From the IMG/VR virus record IMGVR_UViG_3300042154_002526, positions 1-31,575 of that record: DNA of 31,575 nt; one strand, given 5' to 3'. This document shows positions 23,584 to 31,075 of the stretch, one piece after another. Every line of letters starts with the position of its first letter. Positions within the stretch are counted from its first letter, which is position 1. A program made the position numbers and the translations under genes. This DNA is from a virus. A model generated the notes under the pieces. That model did not search any database, had not been told where the DNA came from, and saw only the letters and a program-made list of their open reading frames with translations.

Positions 23584-24022
23584 ACTAAGAGAACTAATTG
23601 ATGAACTTTTAGAAGAGATTCAGCAAGAGGAGTTAGAGTTAGGTGAAGCAACAACAACTGGTGATGTAGCTGGATACAATACTCCCAATGCATTCAAAGC
23701 AACGGATGGTACTGATGAAGAAGCTGAACCAGATGATGCAATTACAAAAAGAATAAATCAATCAACTGGATATAAAAAAGTTGATGAAAATCGTTGGCAT
23801 GAATTAAGAAAAGATGAATCCTCTCCAAAACAAAAAATTGGTAGAGGAATTTCTAATGTTAATAGACAACTTTCTGAAATCGAAACATTCCTTGGTTGGT
23901 ATGGTAAGATTAAAAATGAAGGTGATTTAAACTCTGACCAATATTGGAAAAGAACTAAATCAAACTTATTCAGAATAAGAGAGAGATTAAACAATATTGC
24001 TACATCAATTAGCAAACTATAA
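23573..24022 (+). CDS. Small prohead core-like protein with candidate cleavage site
   Basis: This 149-residue protein has an acidic amphipathic N-terminal helix (RELIDELLEEIQQEELELGE) and then ATTTGDVAGYNTPNAF, a segment that recurs in T4-like head-cluster proteins. The junction LGE25/A26 fits the [LIV]-x-E/A site expected for the gp21-like protease and would release a propeptide. The C-terminal part (about 90-149) is basic and helical. It is probably a packaged or core protein; the exact role is unknown. Confidence 0.65.
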   Translation: MTSKLRELIDELLEEIQQEELELGEATTTGDVAGYNTPNAFKATDGTDEEAEPDDAITKRINQSTGYKKVDENRWHELRKDESSPKQKIGRGISNVNRQLSEIETFLGWYGKIKNEGDLNSDQYWKRTKSNLFRIRERLNNIATSISKL

Positions 24023-24037
24023 TAGGAAACCTATACT

Positions 24038-25141
24038 ATGAATATTACTAGAGCAAAACTAAAAGAAACACTTCGTACAATCGTTAATGAGGAATCGGAG
24101 TATCAATCATTTTTCAAAGCCGCATTAGAAAAAGCTGGAAAATCTATCCCATCTATGAGTGATGAGGAAAAGAAAGCATTTTTTGATAAAATCGATGCCA
24201 CATGGGATGGTAGAGGTGAAAAGAATGAAGAATTAGTTGGTGGTCAAAAGAAATTAGATGTTGATAAAGATGGTGATATCGGTAGTGATGATTTAGCAGA
24301 TTTAAGAGCTGGTAAAAAAGTAGATGAAGCATCATATCCAACTGATTTAAAAATCGGTTCTGTAATATTAGGACAAGGATTCACCCGATTAAAGGGAATA
24401 GATGGTGGGAAGTATTATAAAGTTGTAGATATGGATAGTATTTCAGCAACATTCGTTCCATCTGATAAAAATGGTAATACAAAGGGTTCAAAAAAAGTAA
24501 GACATCGTTTAGGTGATATTGATGGTGGTATTAAAACTGCTAAAAGAGGTGATGAAAACGGAATCGTTGTAATCAAAGAATCAGTTAACGAAGCAATTGG
24601 TAATGATAAATCAATGTTAGCATTGGTAGATATATTATCCAACTCAATGGAATATTATGAGGATGATAGTGATTTTTTACAAGCAGTTAGAGGTGGACAA
24701 GGATGGTCTGGTATTGCAGGTTTTAAAAATAGTAGTTTAATTCCGGTATTTAAATCTATATATAAAAAGTATTGGACAGTATCTCCACAAAATAGAACTA
24801 ATTGGATTACAAAAAATTGGATTAATTGGTTAAAGCCATTTGGATTGGAAGAGAATGTAAATTCTGAAACTGATACATTTAATGAAGCAGCAGACGTTAA
24901 AAAAAGATTTATGTTTGATTTCTATACGGATTCCAATCAAAGAAATACCGAAAGAGAAACAAACTTTTTGGCTACTACATTGGAAAGCGCAATTAAAGCA
25001 GCTGAACATATTTGTAAAGTAACTGGATATGCGTATGTTGAAATATACTACAAAGATTTGTTTTTAGGTAGTATGAAAAAACAAAATGGTTTTAAATTTG
25101 TTGAGGGTAGGGGCTATCCTAAATTCAAATCAATAAATTAA
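24038..25141 (+). CDS. Modular internal head-type protein with EF-hand-like loop
   Basis: A 367-residue protein built of short modules. Residues about 19-62: a helical unit (SFFKAALEKAGKSIPSMSDE). Residues 72-90: LDVDKDGDIGSDDLADLR, a canonical EF-hand-like calcium loop. Residues 98-180: a small beta domain. Residues 186-280: a helical domain with SMEYYEDDSDFLQAVRGGQG. Residues 284-367: an alpha/beta unit. Candidate prohead-protease sites sit between them: VNE18/E19, VDE97/A98, VNE185/A186 (in KESVNEA) and FNE283/A284. The same motif occurs in the proteins at 12891 and 26305. A small hairpin (ATAGG-AAA-CCTAT, 24022-24034) lies immediately upstream of the start. Module functions are unknown. 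Confidence 0.65.
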   Translation: MNITRAKLKETLRTIVNEESEYQSFFKAALEKAGKSIPSMSDEEKKAFFDKIDATWDGRGEKNEELVGGQKKLDVDKDGDIGSDDLADLRAGKKVDEASYPTDLKIGSVILGQGFTRLKGIDGGKYYKVVDMDSISATFVPSDKNGNTKGSKKVRHRLGDIDGGIKTAKRGDENGIVVIKESVNEAIGNDKSMLALVDILSNSMEYYEDDSDFLQAVRGGQGWSGIAGFKNSSLIPVFKSIYKKYWTVSPQNRTNWITKNWINWLKPFGLEENVNSETDTFNEAADVKKRFMFDFYTDSNQRNTERETNFLATTLESAIKAAEHICKVTGYAYVEIYYKDLFLGSMKKQNGFKFVEGRGYPKFKSIN

Positions 25142-25154
25142 TCCATAAATAATA

Positions 25155-25161
25155 AGAGGAG
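25155..25161 (+). promoter_or_regulatory. Strong Shine-Dalgarno site before the protease gene
   Basis: AGAGGAG ends 5 bases before the ATG at 25167. Most other genes here lack a clear Shine-Dalgarno sequence, so this one stands out and supports the chosen start. Confidence 0.6.
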
Positions 25162-25166
25162 CAGAT

Positions 25167-25754
25167 ATGAAAAGCTTAATAATAGAAACGAATTTGTTTA
25201 AGGGATTAGTTAACGAAGATGCCTCTGGTAGAACTATCGTTAAAGGAATCCTACAAAGAGCTGGGGCGGAAAACCAAAATGGTAGAGTATATCCAATGCC
25301 AATCTTACAAAGAGAAGCAAAGAGATATGAAACACTTATCAAAGAAAGACGAGCATTAGGTGAATTAGACCACCCTGATTCGTCTGTAATCAACTTGAAG
25401 AACGTATCTCATAATGTGAGAGAAATTCATTGGGAAGGTAATGATTTATGTGGTACAGTTGAAATCTTACCAACACCATCTGGAAACATATTAAAAGAAT
25501 TGTTAAGAGCTGGAATCCTATTAGGTATCTCATCAAGAGGTATGGGTTCTACTAGACAATTAGAAGGAAATAAAGTAGAAGTTCAAGAGGACTTTGAATT
25601 AATCGGTTGGGATTTTGTTTCCAATCCATCTACGCATGGTGCATTTATGACACCTATGAACGAATCGGTAGTTAAATCTATTGGTACTGATGTTTGTGGT
25701 GAATTTTGTAAAGCACAAGATTTAATGAGAGAAATCATAACAGGATTAATATAA
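25167..25754 (+). CDS. gp21: Prohead core serine protease (T4 gp21-like)
   Basis: A 195-residue enzyme that cleaves scaffold, capsid and internal proteins after Glu inside the prohead. The family pattern is clear: AENQNGRVYP (34-43), catalytic-type His69 in LGELDHPDSS, and the nucleophile Ser in LLGISSRGMGS (S122 or S123), followed by WDFVSNPSTHGAF. The length is close to the T4 enzyme. It lies between modular substrates and upstream of scaffold and capsid, as in T4. A VNE17/D18 sequence near the N-terminus might allow self-processing. The gene's stop overlaps the next start by one base (TAATG). Confidence 0.92.
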   Translation: MKSLIIETNLFKGLVNEDASGRTIVKGILQRAGAENQNGRVYPMPILQREAKRYETLIKERRALGELDHPDSSVINLKNVSHNVREIHWEGNDLCGTVEILPTPSGNILKELLRAGILLGISSRGMGSTRQLEGNKVEVQEDFELIGWDFVSNPSTHGAFMTPMNESVVKSIGTDVCGEFCKAQDLMREIITGLI

Positions 25755-26302
25755 TGAGCAAGAAAAACTTTGACATATACGATTATGTAACAAATAACAC
25801 CTTTACTTTAAAAGTAGAACAAAAGGGTGGTAATAACGTATCTAAGGGATATAATGATATTCGTAAAACCAATATCAATGAAGTAAAAATAGTTAATGGT
25901 AAATTCAGTATAGCTGAATCATTAGAAGATAATAGACCATTATCAAACGAAGTTAAAAAACACTTCTTAGAAATTATTTCAACTTATAAAACATTCCAAG
26001 AGCAAATGAAAAGAAATTCAGATATCGTTGAGGTAGCTGAAACTTTGGGTGGAATCGTAGAAGCTGCTAAAACCCTAACACTTTCTGAAGCTGATGATTG
26101 GTTTGATAAAGTAACCATCAAAAGAAATATGAGTGAGTTAGATAAAATGGATAAAGCATTTGAAAAGGTTGCAACTGAAGCAAGACAGTTAGATGAGAGA
26201 TTACATTCACTTTATGAAGATATGGGTAACATATTAAATAGATACTATGAAATTTCTGATTTAGATGGTGAAATTGTAAAAGAACGTTTAGGAAAAAAAT
26301 AA
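25754..26302 (+). CDS. Head-cluster protein of unknown function
   Basis: This 182-residue protein starts one base into the protease stop codon (TAATG), implying coupled translation. The N-terminus is a short beta-like unit (FDIYDYVTNNTFTLKVEQ). The rest is helical, with a coiled coil at about 128-175 (ELDKMDKAFEKVATEARQLD). There are no cysteines, membrane segments or recognised motifs. Its position suggests a prohead core or assembly role. Confidence 0.6.
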   Translation: MSKKNFDIYDYVTNNTFTLKVEQKGGNNVSKGYNDIRKTNINEVKIVNGKFSIAESLEDNRPLSNEVKKHFLEIISTYKTFQEQMKRNSDIVEVAETLGGIVEAAKTLTLSEADDWFDKVTIKRNMSELDKMDKAFEKVATEARQLDERLHSLYEDMGNILNRYYEISDLDGEIVKERLGKK

Positions 26303-26304
26303 TT

Positions 26305-27441
26305 ATGAAAGAGCAATTAAGAAAAATAGTAAGAGAAACTATGAAAGAATCAGTTCTTTCAGAAATAGAATCAGTAAACGAAGGAAGATACGATGCTGAT
26401 TTAGATAAAATTGAAGCAGCAGTTAAAAACGCATCATCATTTATGAACGTTGGTTCTGAATTAAAGAAAATTGGTGTAAAGTATGATTTCTCAACTTCAA
26501 TGATACCGATGTATAGAATTAAAGTATCTGGAAACACTATTGCAATTGTAAATAAGAAATATGCAGCTGGTGCAGAAAGAGAAGTTAAAGATATTGCAAT
26601 TGGATTAATGGAGAATATTATTAAAGAATCGTTATCTCCTGAAGTTGCTAAACATATGGGTAGTATTCATAAGGGATTTAAAATGGTAGAAGATGATGGT
26701 GCAATGGTTTATGATTCACCAAACAATGCTAAAAAAGCAGCAGATTTTTTAAATTCAAAAAAAATAGCAGCATCATTTGATGGTAAATATGTATATTTAG
26801 AATCAGTAGTAACTGAGGCATTCAAACATATCATTCACGTTGATACACCAACTCAAGTAGTTTCTAAACCAGTAGCAGCTCAAATAATGGCATTGGCTAA
26901 AAAAGGTATTCGTTCAAAAGAAATTGGATTGGAGATGGGATTTACTGGTAACGCTAAGTTAGCAGCTGATACATTCCAAAAAGTTAAAAGTAGAATATAC
27001 TTTGAGCTTGATAAAAGAGAATCAGTAGTAACTGAAGGTGCTGGTAAAGAAGCAATGGGAATTGCAGCATTAACTGCTACAAGAGGTGATGCGGTTCAAG
27101 CCTTTATTGATAAACATAATTTGGATGGTGTAAAACTTTTCAAAAGTATTAAATCAGCAAACTTGCAAGGTAAAATGAATTTTGTTAGTGCATTGGTTGG
27201 ACACGATGGTAATCCAAATCAAAGACTTACAATCAAACTTCACCAAAAGAATGAATCGGTAAATGAAGAAGAAATTAGATGGAGCGCAGTTGAAAATGCA
27301 ATCATTAACTTTTTAAAAATGAATACAAAGATTTTAGATAAGAGAGTTAAAGATAAAGATACTGATGGTGTTAAGGGGGGATTGCAATCAATCATTGATG
27401 GTTTAACCAACGCACAAAGAAGTTTAAAATTAAAAAAATAA
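26305..27441 (+). CDS. Modular head-type protein with repeated ESVxxE junctions
   Basis: A 378-residue protein of four short modules separated by near-identical junctions: IESVNE26/G27, LESVVTE171/A172, RESVVTE244/G245 and NESVNE321/E322, plus VLSE20/I21. Each fits the [LIV]-x-E pattern of T4-type prohead proteases. The modules are an alpha/beta unit (27-171), a helix-turn-helix-like unit (172-244, KKGIRSKEIGLEMGFTGNAK), a unit with GDAVQAFIDKHNLDG (245-321) and a helical tail (322-378). Cutting would give four small proteins. The genes on either side also encode head proteins. No module function is recognised beyond the helix-turn-helix resemblance. Confidence 0.65.
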   Translation: MKEQLRKIVRETMKESVLSEIESVNEGRYDADLDKIEAAVKNASSFMNVGSELKKIGVKYDFSTSMIPMYRIKVSGNTIAIVNKKYAAGAEREVKDIAIGLMENIIKESLSPEVAKHMGSIHKGFKMVEDDGAMVYDSPNNAKKAADFLNSKKIAASFDGKYVYLESVVTEAFKHIIHVDTPTQVVSKPVAAQIMALAKKGIRSKEIGLEMGFTGNAKLAADTFQKVKSRIYFELDKRESVVTEGAGKEAMGIAALTATRGDAVQAFIDKHNLDGVKLFKSIKSANLQGKMNFVSALVGHDGNPNQRLTIKLHQKNESVNEEEIRWSAVENAIINFLKMNTKILDKRVKDKDTDGVKGGLQSIIDGLTNAQRSLKLKK

Positions 27442-27464
27442 CTATATTAAAAAACAATTTTATT

Positions 27465-27752
27465 ATGTATATCGATTCTAACAAACATGCGTATGGGCTA
27501 GGTGGGGCTCAAATTATAAGTGGGTCTAGGCAATTAACAGTTAGTAATGTATATCGTTATAAGACGGTAACAGCTACAGTAACTGACCTTAAATTTAATG
27601 CTTCACAAATATCTGGTTCATTTGGTTTAAATACAATACCAGCTGGAGTAGATGTATTCGGTAGTATAACTGAGATTACACAATCATCTGGTGTAGGTAT
27701 TGCATATTATGGTATACCTGAATTTAATATAAATACTGGGCAATCGTATTAA
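27465..27752 (+). CDS. Small beta-rich phage protein
   Basis: A 95-residue, Ser/Thr/Gly-rich protein with alternating beta pattern and no helix-rich part. VDVFGSITEITQSSGVGIAYYG resembles a small family common in tailed phages (pattern GxFTSI..SSG.VIAY), whose role is not known to me. It is the last gene before a terminator, at the end of the protease unit. A capsid decoration or minor virion protein is possible. Confidence 0.6.
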   Translation: MYIDSNKHAYGLGGAQIISGSRQLTVSNVYRYKTVTATVTDLKFNASQISGSFGLNTIPAGVDVFGSITEITQSSGVGIAYYGIPEFNINTGQSY

Positions 27753-27753
27753 T

Positions 27754-27779
27754 AAAAGGTGGTTTATCCATCTTTTTTT
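27754..27779 (+). terminator. Intrinsic terminator after the protease unit
   Basis: AAAAGGTGG (27754-27762) pairs with CCATCTTTT (27768-27776) around a 5-base loop, with one G-U pair, and the T run continues to 27779. It begins immediately after the stop of the 95-residue protein. Confidence 0.7.
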
Positions 27780-27840
27780 ATGTATTTTAAAAAAAACTAA
27801 AGAAAATTATACATTTTTTATCGTTTTCTAAAAAATATGT

Positions 27841-27853
27841 ATATTTATCTTTG
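27841..27853 (+). promoter_or_regulatory. Capsid operon promoter region (ATATTTATC / TATCTTTG)
   Basis: Two promoter types overlap. TATCTTTG (27846-27853) equals the Bacteroidetes -7 element seen at 7991, with only an imperfect TTTT -33 element at 27824-27827 (spacer 18). ATATTTATC (27841-27849) is one base from the ATA[CT]TTATA motif. Either gives a start near 27860, at the first hairpin of the leader. Confidence 0.5.
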
Positions 27854-27858
27854 TTAAT

Positions 27859-27954
27859 AACCCATTCTTATGGGTTTATTGGTTAATGAATACTCACCTA
27901 TATGTGTAGTTACCGAACAACCAATTCAAAACCAACTACATTGAGGTTCCTCAA
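27859..27954 (+). promoter_or_regulatory. Structured 5' leader of the scaffold-capsid transcript
   Basis: Three stems lie in the 130 bases before the scaffold gene. AACCCAT/ATGGGTT (27859-27876) has a 4-base loop. TGTAGTT/AACTACA (27905-27911 with 27934-27940) encloses a 22-base A/C-rich loop. TTGAGG/CCTCAA (27941-27954) directly abuts it. The first would sit at the 5' end of the RNA. Such a leader could stabilise this highly expressed mRNA or bind a regulator. No known riboswitch is recognised. Confidence 0.5.
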
Positions 27955-27991
27955 ATAACTTCAGAAAATTTTAAAAAACACGGTAAAAGAA

Positions 27992-29014
27992 ATGGCAAAT
28001 TCAAAATTGTTAAAAGAAGCAATTGCTGATGCCAAGGCTGTAAGGGAAACCGCTATCGCTAACGCTAAAATCGCATTAGAGGAAGCTTTTACTCCACGTT
28101 TACAATCTATCCTATCAAGAAAGCTACAAGCTGAAATGGAAGGTGAAGAGGAAGAAACTATGGAAGAAGAGATGGACTCAATGGATTTAGACATGGGTGA
28201 TGACGAAGAACAAACTGCTATGGTAAGCAATGAAGAAGAAGCTACTGATGTTGTTGAAGAAGAGGAAACAGAAATGGACTCTGAAGAAGCAATGGAAGAA
28301 GCTGAAGGGTATGATGACCCGACTAACGCTGATGACGCATCAATGTCTGAAGAAGATGAGATGGGTGAAGATGAGTTAGATTTAGAAGAAATCATCAGAG
28401 AACTTGAAATGGGTATGGACTCTGAAGAAGAGGAAGTAACTGAAGAAGAAGAAATGGAAATTGCTCCCGAAGAAGCTCCTGTAGCTGAAGAGGAAGAAAT
28501 GGAAATGGGTTCTGAAGAAGAAGCTCCTGTATCTGAAGAAGAAGATGAAATCGACTTAGAGGAAATCCTTAGAGAAATGGGTTACGGGGATGATGAGGAA
28601 GTAACTGAAGGTGAAGAAGAAGTTGTTGATAACTCTGCAGAATTAGAAGCAGAATTAGAAGAAGCTTATTCAGTAATCAAAAAATTACAATCTACAATCA
28701 ACGAAGTAAACTTATTGAACGCAAAATTACTTTACGCTAACAAATTGTTTAGAGGTTATAATTTAACTAACGAGCAAAAAGGTAAAGTTGTAGAAAATCT
28801 TGACAGAACAACTTCTGTTAGAGAAGTAAAATTAGTTTTCGCAACGTTATCAGAATCAATGAACTTTACAGGTACTGAAAGAAAAGCTAAAAGAGCAATC
28901 GCTGAAAGCGTAGCATCTAAGCCAACTCGTTCAACTGCACCTAAGAAAGAAATCATTTCTGAGAACACAAATCTAATGGCTGCAAGATTCAAAGAACTTG
29001 CAAACATTAAATAA
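27992..29014 (+). CDS. gp22: Prohead scaffold / core protein (T4 gp22-like)
   Basis: This 340-residue protein forms the internal scaffold around which the capsid assembles and is degraded by the protease. The N-terminus (KLLKEAIADAKAVRETAIAN, FTPRLQSILSRKL) and the C-terminal coiled coil (AELEAELEEAYSVIKKLQST) fit gp22 proteins of T4-like phages. Between them (about 50-215) lies a very acidic low-complexity region of Glu, Asp and Met, in which a helix unit DLEEI[IL]RE followed by an acidic EVTE run occurs twice. Cleavage-type sites such as LEE/A are present. It is preceded by a structured leader and followed by the capsid gene. Codons end in C more often than in the tail-fibre gene. Confidence 0.9.
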   Translation: MANSKLLKEAIADAKAVRETAIANAKIALEEAFTPRLQSILSRKLQAEMEGEEEETMEEEMDSMDLDMGDDEEQTAMVSNEEEATDVVEEEETEMDSEEAMEEAEGYDDPTNADDASMSEEDEMGEDELDLEEIIRELEMGMDSEEEEVTEEEEMEIAPEEAPVAEEEEMEMGSEEEAPVSEEEDEIDLEEILREMGYGDDEEVTEGEEEVVDNSAELEAELEEAYSVIKKLQSTINEVNLLNAKLLYANKLFRGYNLTNEQKGKVVENLDRTTSVREVKLVFATLSESMNFTGTERKAKRAIAESVASKPTRSTAPKKEIISENTNLMAARFKELANIK

Positions 29015-29052
29015 TTTATTTATTAACAAACACATTAAAAAAGAAAAATAAA

Positions 29053-30693
29053 ATGGCAAATTTCGATTTATCTAAGTTAATGGAAGGAAAGAACCCACAA
29101 TCGGTTATGTTGAACGAAACTCGTCAACTTAAATCAAAATGGGAAAAAACTGGACTTCTTGAAGGCTTAAAGACAAAAGACCAAAGTGCAATGGCTGTAC
29201 TTTTGGAAAACCAAGCAAAACAATTGCTTGATGAAGCAACACAAACTGGTGTTGGTGCAAACTCTGAAGAGTGGAGCGGTGTAGCTTTACCTTTAGTAAG
29301 AAGAATCTTCGGTGAGATTGCTTCTAAAGAATTCGTTAGTGTACAACCTATGAACTTACCTTCTGGACTTGTATTCTATTTGGATTTCAAATATGGTACT
29401 GCTCAAGGTGGTAACCCAACTTTCTCTGGAAAATCACTTTTTGGTGGTAACGGACAAGATTCTGCTGCTGGTGCTGGTTTCGGTACTACTGCAGTAGCTG
29501 AAAATGGTTTATATGGTGAAGGTAGATTCGGATACACAGTAAATGATGTAACTGCATCTTTCGCTCACTCTGCAATCACTTATACTTCAGCATCTTGGGC
29601 TGATGTAGGATTTACATCTGAACTTTCTGCTTCTGTAGCAGCTGGACAAGTGCATAAAGCAACTTTCACAGCTCCAACAACAGCTGATTTAGATGGTGTA
29701 CGTTCATTTAACGTAGCAAGTGGTTCACTTACTAACTTAAATCAATTCCACAAAGTATCTGGAGCTAACTTAGTAATGTTCGTATCAGCATCTGCTGGTT
29801 TACAAACTGCTAAAACTGCTGCACAAACTGTAGTATTAACTTACTCAGTTGTACCAAATGATTACTCTAGAGGTGATTTTGAAGATGGTAAAAACTCTGG
29901 TAAAAGAGCAGATACTGAAGGAACAATCGGAACTGATATCGATATTCCTGAGGTTGACTTAGAATTGAAATCAGAGGCTATCGTTGCTAAGACTCGTAAG
30001 TTGAAAGCAGTATGGACTCCTGAATTGGCGCAAGATTTGAACGCTTACCACTCAATTGACGCTGAAGCGGAATTAACTTCTATGTTATCTGATTATATCT
30101 CTTTAGAGATTGACTTAGAAATCTTAGATATGTTAAAATCAAACGCTTTAACTACTGAGTATTGGTCAGCAACTATTGGTGAAGAATACAATGCAGCATC
30201 AGGCGTATGGTCTGGAGCAGCAACTGGAATGGCTTACCAAAAGAATACTTGGTTCCAAACTTTAGGTACTAAATTAAACAAAGTATCTAACAAAATTCAC
30301 CAATTGACATTAAGAGGTGGAGCTAACTTCGTTGTTGCTTCTCCTGATGTATGTACTATCTTAGAATCGATTCCTGCATTTACAGTGAACGCTGATAAGG
30401 ATTCTGCATCTTTCGCAGCTGGTGTAACGCAAGTTGGTGCTATCGCTAATAGATACACTGTTTACAAAAACCCTTACATGACTTCAAACGAAATCTTGTT
30501 AGGATTCAGAGGTTCAAACTTCTTGGAAACTGGAGCTGTTTACGCACCATACGTTCCATTAATTATGACTCCTTTGGTGTATGACCCAACAAACTTTACT
30601 CCTCGTAGAGGTGTAATGACAAGATACGCTAAGAAAATGGTTCGTCCTGAGTACTACGGTCGTATTTTTGTTAAAGATTTAGCTTCTATTTAA
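29053..30693 (+). CDS. gp23: Major capsid protein precursor (T4 gp23-like)
   Basis: A 546-residue shell protein. The N-terminal delta region (1-61) ends at QLLDE61/A62-TQTG, matching the T4 gp23 maturation position and the [LI]-x-E site, and gives a mature protein of 485 residues. Then come SGVALPLVRRIFGEIASKEFVSVQPMN (split here as ALPLVRRIFGE and VSVQPMN), the HK97-fold core with VDLELKSEAIVAKTRKLKA and AVWTPELAQDLNAYHSID, and a variable Ala/Ser/Thr-rich insert (about 140-280). The C-terminal part has RGVMTRYAKKMVRPEYYGRI. It is the second gene of the scaffold-capsid unit and ends at a strong terminator. Frequent AAC and ATC codons suggest selection for high expression. Confidence 0.95.
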   Translation: MANFDLSKLMEGKNPQSVMLNETRQLKSKWEKTGLLEGLKTKDQSAMAVLLENQAKQLLDEATQTGVGANSEEWSGVALPLVRRIFGEIASKEFVSVQPMNLPSGLVFYLDFKYGTAQGGNPTFSGKSLFGGNGQDSAAGAGFGTTAVAENGLYGEGRFGYTVNDVTASFAHSAITYTSASWADVGFTSELSASVAAGQVHKATFTAPTTADLDGVRSFNVASGSLTNLNQFHKVSGANLVMFVSASAGLQTAKTAAQTVVLTYSVVPNDYSRGDFEDGKNSGKRADTEGTIGTDIDIPEVDLELKSEAIVAKTRKLKAVWTPELAQDLNAYHSIDAEAELTSMLSDYISLEIDLEILDMLKSNALTTEYWSATIGEEYNAASGVWSGAATGMAYQKNTWFQTLGTKLNKVSNKIHQLTLRGGANFVVASPDVCTILESIPAFTVNADKDSASFAAGVTQVGAIANRYTVYKNPYMTSNEILLGFRGSNFLETGAVYAPYVPLIMTPLVYDPTNFTPRRGVMTRYAKKMVRPEYYGRIFVKDLASI

Positions 30694-30717
30694 TAGAAAC
30701 TTAATTTTATAGAATTA

Positions 30718-30745
30718 GAGGGATAGGAAACTATCCCTCTTTTTT
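30718..30745 (+). terminator. Strong intrinsic terminator after the capsid gene
   Basis: GAGGGATAG (30718-30726) and CTATCCCTC (30731-30739) form a perfect 9-base stem closed by a GAAA tetraloop, followed by TTTTTT. It ends the scaffold-capsid transcript. Confidence 0.9.
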
Positions 30746-30767
30746 ATGCGGTTTTGTTAAAACTCTT

Positions 30768-30776
30768 ATACTTATA
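30768..30776 (+). promoter_or_regulatory. Candidate late promoter motif ATACTTATA
   Basis: ATACTTATA lies only 15 bases before the ATG at 30792 and just after the capsid terminator, so transcription must restart about here. Confidence 0.5.
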
Positions 30777-30791
30777 ATAAAGTAGAATTTT

Positions 30792-30995
30792 ATGGCTTTA
30801 CCCTGCCCCGCATGTAAACAACCACTTGGTTTAACTTTACAATTTATTATAAAGCATCCAGTGATGGCATGCCCACATTGTGAAGTTATAATGGATTTTA
30901 CTGTAAATGAAGAAATTAAAAAAAGTTTTACGGAAGCAATTTCGGAAATAGATAAAATAAAAAAGAAATATAAGGGTATGGTTAAATTTTCATAA
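30792..30995 (+). CDS. Small zinc-ribbon protein
   Basis: A 67-residue protein with two CxxC knuckles, C5-P-A-C8 and C27-P-H-C30, forming a zinc ribbon, followed by a charged helical tail (EISEIDKIKKKYKG-like). It is flanked upstream by the capsid terminator and a candidate late promoter. Small zinc ribbons in phages can act in transcription or assembly; nothing here decides between them. Confidence 0.65.
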   Translation: MALPCPACKQPLGLTLQFIIKHPVMACPHCEVIMDFTVNEEIKKSFTEAISEIDKIKKKYKGMVKFS

Positions 30996-31021
30996 AGCTA
31001 TTTGCTTTCAAAAAATACTAC

Positions 31022-31030
31022 ATACTTATA
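31022..31030 (+). promoter_or_regulatory. Candidate late promoter motif ATACTTATA
   Basis: ATACTTATA lies 45 bases upstream of the start at 31076. Confidence 0.5.
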
Positions 31031-31075
31031 AACAACTTTGGTTACGTTAAACTAATATAAAAAAAAATAAATTTT

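Noticed and set aside
26118-26537. 139-residue open frame on the minus strand
   Set aside because: It lies across two well-supported plus-strand genes, shows no motif, and has composition expected of an antisense shadow.
27961-28395. Ser-rich 144-residue open frame on the minus strand
   Set aside because: It is the antisense of the Glu-rich scaffold repeat (GAA/GAAGA read as TTC/TCT), a low-complexity shadow.
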